Assembly (NCBI GenBank): GCA_013397935.1
Contig: VZRN01011461.1
Coordinates: forward strand, 764,611 to 828,610
DNA length: 64,000 nucleotides
Direction of reading: 5' to 3'
Source of the DNA: Dasyornis broadbenti
Taxonomy: Eukaryota; Chordata; Aves; Passeriformes; Dasyornithidae
Shown here piece by piece: positions 58,901 to 64,000 of this stretch; within the stretch, counting starts at the first letter, position 1, and every line of letters begins with the position of its first letter. The translations under genes and the position numbers were made by a program. Under the pieces are notes generated by a model. That model was not told the origin of the DNA. It did not search any database and was given only the letters and a program-made list of their open reading frames with translations.

Positions 58901-61473
58901 CCTCTGCTTTGGTTTGAGGAACCACTTCTGCACTTCTGCAATCAATACCGGGCACTTCTGATGGAAAACGTCACTGTCAGTCAGAAATGTCTCCAAATGT
59001 GCCGTGGCACCCCTGCTGCCGAGGGCTGGTGCCTGGGAAAGGAGCACATTTGAATAAGAGACCATGAATTTGGTTCTGAACGGTCTCACTTTTAAAAATC
59101 TGGACTAATGCCCAAGATAGGCAGAAATCAATGCCTGTAAATGAGGCTTGTGTCTGTGAAAGCCACCCTCTGGCCACTTGAACTCAATCCAATGGAAGGA
59201 TTCTCCACTTTCCTGGAATTTTGATTTGGGCCCATCATGTTCTTATTGACCCGAATTTCCTGTCCTGTGAAAGCTGAAAGTTTGCTGCTGTTGACACATG
59301 TCAATACATTCAATGTCAGTTGAAGAGCTTAGAAAAGGTGGGTTCTTTTAAGAAAATCACAAGCAAGAAAATGCTTTTCCATGCAAATTCCAACTTAGCT
59401 TTTATTTGAAGGCTTGAATTAGTGACAAAATTCGAAATGTCTTAAAAATCATAGATTTAGATAAAACTGGTGGCTCTGGGTTTCTCTTCCTTGAGGAGAA
59501 ACCTTTAGGAAGAAGATGTAGGTCCAGCACAGAGGGATGCAGAGGGACGCTCTCCTTTAGTTTTGAATGCAGTCCCATCTTTTTGCTCTAAGTTCCAGTA
59601 TCTTGGAGCACTACAGAGACACTGAAGATCCTGGCAGAACTCCTTTGGCTGCTGTTATTCCAGTTTCCCAAACGTGCCATGGAAAAGGGCTGAAGGTAGA
59701 GAGGAGGGGGATAATTGTGGGGAAGTGACAGAACGATTTTGCCTTAATTTCCATTCTTGGTGCATGCATTCTCTGCATGTTTCAGCCCTTTCTCAGAGCG
59801 TTTCCCGTCCTTCTCCCTGGCTGCTGTGTTTCACTGCTGTTTTCTCTTGAGCTGACAGGTGCTGTGGCACATTAGCAGCAGCTCCATAATTTCATAGCTT
59901 GTATCCCCTCATAAACTCGCTGTCCAAAGTATTATTTCCTTGCAAGAGATATAGATTTATTTTTTTCTTAAATATACAAATTTTAAATTGCCCTCAGGAC
60001 TCGAGCCATTTATTCTTAAATTGAATCTTATTTATTGTAATCCAGTTCCAACTGATAGAGCATTCCTCATATTATTCTGACAGAAATAAACACAGAGCTG
60101 AAGTGCTATCTTGGCAGAGAGTTATATGAGCTTGTAATAGCTGCATGCAACTGAATTTTCATTTCACTTTTATTTATTGGAAAGCTATCCTAGGATTTTG
60201 AATTGATTCCTCACTTTTGTTTGCATTTATGTGTATTTCTCCAATAAAAGGAAGAAATCTCCTGTTATTTCAGGCCTCATCAACCTTCCTGAAGAATAAC
60301 ATGAATGTTCGTAGTATAAGGAAAACTGAAATACTTAACTGTAGTTTTTCTGTCCGTGCCACGAGAAATCTGTGCTGAACCAGCAAGTGCTCAGAGCAGA
60401 AGGTGGCTTGGAATTCCAGGTGTGCGCCGAAATGGCATTCAGAGAACAGGTGTTATAATGTATTAACAAATAACAGGCGGTACACATGTTACAATTTCTT
60501 CTGAATAAAGCAAACCTGGGGTTAAAATGCTCTTCCCCAGGTCGTGGGCAGTGCACGGAATGCTGTCCTGACAGGACATGAGGGAAGGTTCCTTTTCAAA
60601 CATCGCAGCGCAAGGGGTAATGGAGCAATATTTCAAATATATATCTATATCAGTCCTTATCATTCCAAAGCCATGGTTCTAGAATCCATGGCATGCTGCT
60701 GCCAGTAGCAGGAAGGGAAAATGAGAATGCTTTGGACAGCTAGAGCTGCTCTGTGGTATTCACCTGGGAGCTGAGAAGCAGTCAGCTGTGTTTCCTAAGG
60801 GCATTGAAAGCAGAGGCGTTGCAGCCGCTGTTTAGCCTGTAAAAACTGCTAATTTTCCACAGCAGTGAAATATTTATTTTCTGAATCCAGACTCTGTGAT
60901 GTTAGAGTAGCAGCAGTCCCCACAGATGACACTTATATGCATGTAATATAGCAAAGACGGGGGAAAGTTGTTATGGTGGTTTTTTTTCTAAAAGACTCCA
61001 TTGTTAATTTTTCAGCAACAGAAGAAATACCAATTCTAAATAAGTGAACTTCATAATCGTGTGATTGTTCCCAGTAATGTGATAATGATGCTTATACTGA
61101 TTATTTTCTGAAGTCTGAGTCCTAGAAACTTGAACAGAACCGGTTTAAAGCATTTTGGGGTAGGAGATGCAAGGTGCGTGGAGTATTGCTACAGCAGAAC
61201 CCCAATGCTTGGATTTGTGCATGGCTCCAGCTGCTGCCAGAGAATCACATTCCAAGTATCTCCTGCGAGGAGTATCCTGCTTCTGTGATCAGGCCGGTCA
61301 TAAATTCAAAATGTAATCATTGACTGAAAGTTCTGTGGTATAAGAAGTATTTCCACACCTAGGAGAACAAATAATGTGGATACATCCTGTGGTTGATCTT
61401 TTGCCTTTAAATTCACTTAATGAAATGCTGGGTAGTTGATGAATTAAGCATTTCCTGATGGGATGTTTTGGTG
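55988..61473. other. Unique noncoding stretch
   Basis: No gene, RNA gene or recognisable transposon. The largest frame is 148 codons on the plus strand at 58253-58699, with 111 codons opposite at 58754-59089; neither resembles a known protein. A TTTCAG acceptor-like end near 57540 has no paired exon. Confidence 0.5.
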
Positions 61474-61477
61474 ATGG

Positions 61478-62083
61478 TGTTGGAAAACACCGCAGTTTAA
61501 AAATGTTTTCTATAACTTTAGCCAGGTTTGTCCACCTTTGCCCCGGGGGAAGGGAACTGAAGCTCCTTCCCAGGGCACTGTTCCTCCAGGTGAGGCCTGG
61601 TGAGCTCAGCATCCCAACAGCCTGGGAGCGGCACAGGAGATCCACGAGAGATCCCAGCTCTCAGTGGGCACCTGCAAGCATCTGCCCCAGACACCAGCCC
61701 TGGCACTGTGGGAGACGTCGGGTCCAGAAAGGACTGAGGAGAAAATTGAAGAATGAAAATCTAATGAACATCGGAGGCGAAGAGATTGGGATTCAATAGG
61801 AAACTGAATCCTGGGGGTTGCTCAGCTTGGAACCAATGAAGACTGAGCCAGTGCCTTTCTGTGGGTTTGGACTGGATAAAGTTTTGGCGGAAATCCTGTA
61901 AATACGTGGGGGTTTTTGTGTAATAATTCTCTCTGCACAGCCAGGCTGTGTGTGGATGAGATGAGTCCTGTGGCACATCCTGGCCAGAACAACATCCCGG
62001 CCAGAAAATGAAGCAATTCCTTGACTCTCTGACATTAAAAATGTTGTTGGAGGGTTTTTGTTTTTCCCTTAATTTTGGTGACA
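61478..62083. mobile_element. LTR-like element, copy B (probable solo LTR)
   Basis: A 606-bp unit in the same orientation as copy A, beginning TGTTGG and ending GGTGACA. It is flanked by ATGG on both sides (61474-61477 and 62084-62087), a 4-bp target duplication different from that of copy A. Internal landmarks shared with A include CTGTTCCTCCAGGTGAGGCC, CAGAAAGGACTGAGGAGAAA, GGCGAAGAGATTGGGATTCA and TCTGACATTAAAAATGTTGT. The most divergent part is around 61890-61935. No retroviral coding sequence adjoins it. Confidence 0.75.
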
Positions 62084-62087
62084 ATGG

Positions 62088-64000
62088 GGTGCCAAGGCAG
62101 AACGTTCCTGTGGGATTCCCAGCACAGCACTTTGTGCTTCGGTCAGTGAAAACCAGGAGTTACCAGAAACATTAGCCAAGGTTGTTTGGAGTAGAAATAC
62201 AGCCCAGCTGGGTTTCTCTGAGCTTCCAGCAAACACGGAAACTTTTTATTTCTTATCTGAGCTCAGCTGAGATGTCGTTGTGGCTGTACCAATCAGTACT
62301 CCCTGCACTCAGGGCAGGATTCATTGTCTGCGATCCGTGGGGATGTTTGCTGCTGTTTCAGTGCAAGGGCAAACCCTCCCAGCCCTGAGCCCTCGGTGAT
62401 GATTATCACTGCTCTGCAGATCCTGCTCCTGATTGTCTTCTAACACTCCCAGATAAACGTTCCTGAGTGACTTGTAGGTGGCTGAAATCTCCTGCCTCAG
62501 TAAACCCCAAGTGATTCTGCTTGGGAGATAATGGGCAATGTCAGACACTCTCATCTCTGCCCTTTTCTTTGTGATTACATTTTGAAAGTATTTATTTAAC
62601 TCTCCACTTGTTTTGTCTTTTGCTTCACCTTGATTTCACAGCAGATCCTGCAATAACTTGCCCACTCCATGGACTGTTTGAGGGTTAGGAAATGCTCAGC
62701 TGAGCAGAAGTGGTGAGGAAGATTCTGGGTTTCTTCTTGCACTGCTTAAGGTTCTTCATCTTTGGGGAACATCTCTCCCTGTTCTTTACAGGGCTTTGTT
62801 GTTCAGGGTTCTGAAGCATCTTCTTGGCACATTGCAGAGATAATTTCCCATTAAACAAAGCTCCTTGCGTGTCTTATATTGCTGTTTCTGCATCTGGAGT
62901 TGGTGTTTCTGTTCCTTTAACCTCAACAACTAAACCCTTTTTAAAAAGTCACTCTTTCCTTGCATTTCTAATCCTTTGGGCTCTTGGACAGCCTTATCAG
63001 GCTTCTGTTTGTTTTTCTGCTGTGGAATCTCGTGCTGTTAGACACATTCAACTGCAAAATGAGTATTTGTATGATTTTAGATGATAAACCATTAATATGC
63101 TTATCACCTCTAGTAAATCTCATCCTTGTTTCTTGACTCACTGAATCAGTATATTGGCAGCTCCTGACACACAGCCATTATCCTTGGCTTGTGATAGTGG
63201 GATTTCACAGAGAAGTTTGCATTAAATAGGATTCAGGACCATGGATTTAAAAAATGAAATGTTTCTTTATATCCAATAAATGACACATTTTTCTGTGAAT
63301 TTATATTTTCCAATTTATTTCTATGTAACCTTTGATTCACTGAGTGTTATCTGTTGGAAAAGGGCAGCATTCCATTCTGCAAGTATATCATCATAGGGGG
63401 ATCATAATATATTAATATATTAGAGTTGATTAAATTATGTTTTGATTATTTGGTGAAATGTTGTCTTCCAGATAAAGCTGAATACATGCAAAGACCATAT
63501 CTCTAAAACATTGATCCACATTCCAGTGCTCATTATGGACTGTGAGACAGGGGTGGTGTTGCTGAGTCCCTGCTCTAAAGGACACAGTTGGGCTCGGTTT
63601 TTCCCCTGTGTAAAACAGGAAGGTATTTCTGCTGTGTAGGACAAGAAGTGAAACCCCTCAATAATTCCAGATTGACCCATGCAATAAATTATGGCAAGGT
63701 CTTGGCCAGCACCTACTGTTTCCCACCAGTTTCAGGGAGAATTCTGCTGCTGTAGCATTCTGCACTCGTTCTTTGTATGCCTGGAGAAACCTGTGCGAGC
63801 TTCCATACTCAGCATCAGAGCTGTGGTAAATATCTCTGCTAGGGAAGCCAAAATCTGTTCCTGGCTTGACTGGTTCCTCATGTTAGGCCATTTTCTCCAA
63901 ACTGATTTCAATTTGCTGTCTGCTCAGCCTTGAGCATCCTCACGTCCTCAGCCCTTTTCAAAAGCCTTCAAGACATGATTTTATTTTCATTCGAGAAGTC
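62088..64000. other. Unique noncoding stretch to the window end
   Basis: No gene recognised. It is mostly AT-rich, with a TA-rich run near 63405-63422. A TTTCACAG acceptor-like end near 62640 has no convincing exon after it. Open frames are 60-86 codons on both strands. Confidence 0.5.

Noticed and set aside
48544..62083. A complete 13.5-kb provirus bounded by the two LTR-like copies
   Set aside because: Each copy has its own different 4-bp target duplication, the interval contains an unrelated CR1 fragment, and no gag, pol or env reading is visible between them.
1..64000. CRISPR arrays, prokaryotic defence or biosynthetic operons, tRNA or rRNA genes
   Set aside because: No regularly spaced repeats with unique spacers, no compact gene clusters, and no cloverleaf or rRNA signature noticed. 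The repeat content is avian. tRNA detection by eye is weak, so a tRNAscan run would be decisive.

Overview
The window looks like nuclear DNA from a bird, most likely a songbird. The evidence is five or so fragments of the CR1 LINE family (the dominant avian retrotransposon), two faint MIR-like ancient SINE fossils, a matched pair of LTR-like elements, GC-rich minisatellites, low overall repeat density, and runs of N typical of a draft vertebrate assembly. There are no closely packed genes, ribosome-binding sites or operons, so it is not bacterial. The species assignment is inference from repeat style only.

I recognise no protein-coding gene, rRNA, tRNA or CRISPR array. The many open frames of 60 to 170 codons are scattered over all six frames, overlap on both strands and match no family I know. 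The very long frames near 36 kb come from GC-rich tandem repeats that lack stop codons. The window therefore reads as intergenic sequence or the inside of a very long intron. One splice-bounded open stretch (54241-54415) and one coding-like frame on the minus strand (52519-52812) are kept as unproven exon candidates.

Layout. 1-9 kb: unique DNA with small palindromes and a CRE-like site. 9.0-9.2 kb: CR1 3' end with a doubled tail. 13.7-14.6 kb: a poly(A) run, a minus-strand CR1 3' end and a 73-79 bp minisatellite directly beside it. 16.9-17.2 kb: a decayed CR1 reverse-transcriptase fragment. 19.8-20.6 kb: a MIR-like SINE and then a minus-strand CR1. 25.7 kb: assembly gap. 32.2 kb: a second MIR-like SINE. 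35.8-36.8 kb: a CpG-rich block of three different tandem arrays with a CTCF-like motif between the first two. 39.9 kb: an AT-rich 49-bp tandem repeat. 48.5-49.1 kb and 61.5-62.1 kb: two closely similar ~600 bp LTR-like elements in the same orientation, each with its own 4-bp target duplication. 51.9 and 53.0 kb: low-complexity runs with ambiguous bases and a gap flanked by a short duplication. 53.9-54.1 kb: an older CR1.

No new multi-gene system is visible. The best leads are the paired LTR-like insertions, the inverted GC-rich array block with its CTCF-like site, the candidate exon at 54.2 kb, and several AT-rich motif-dense stretches that could be conserved noncoding elements. These last cannot be confirmed without alignment.
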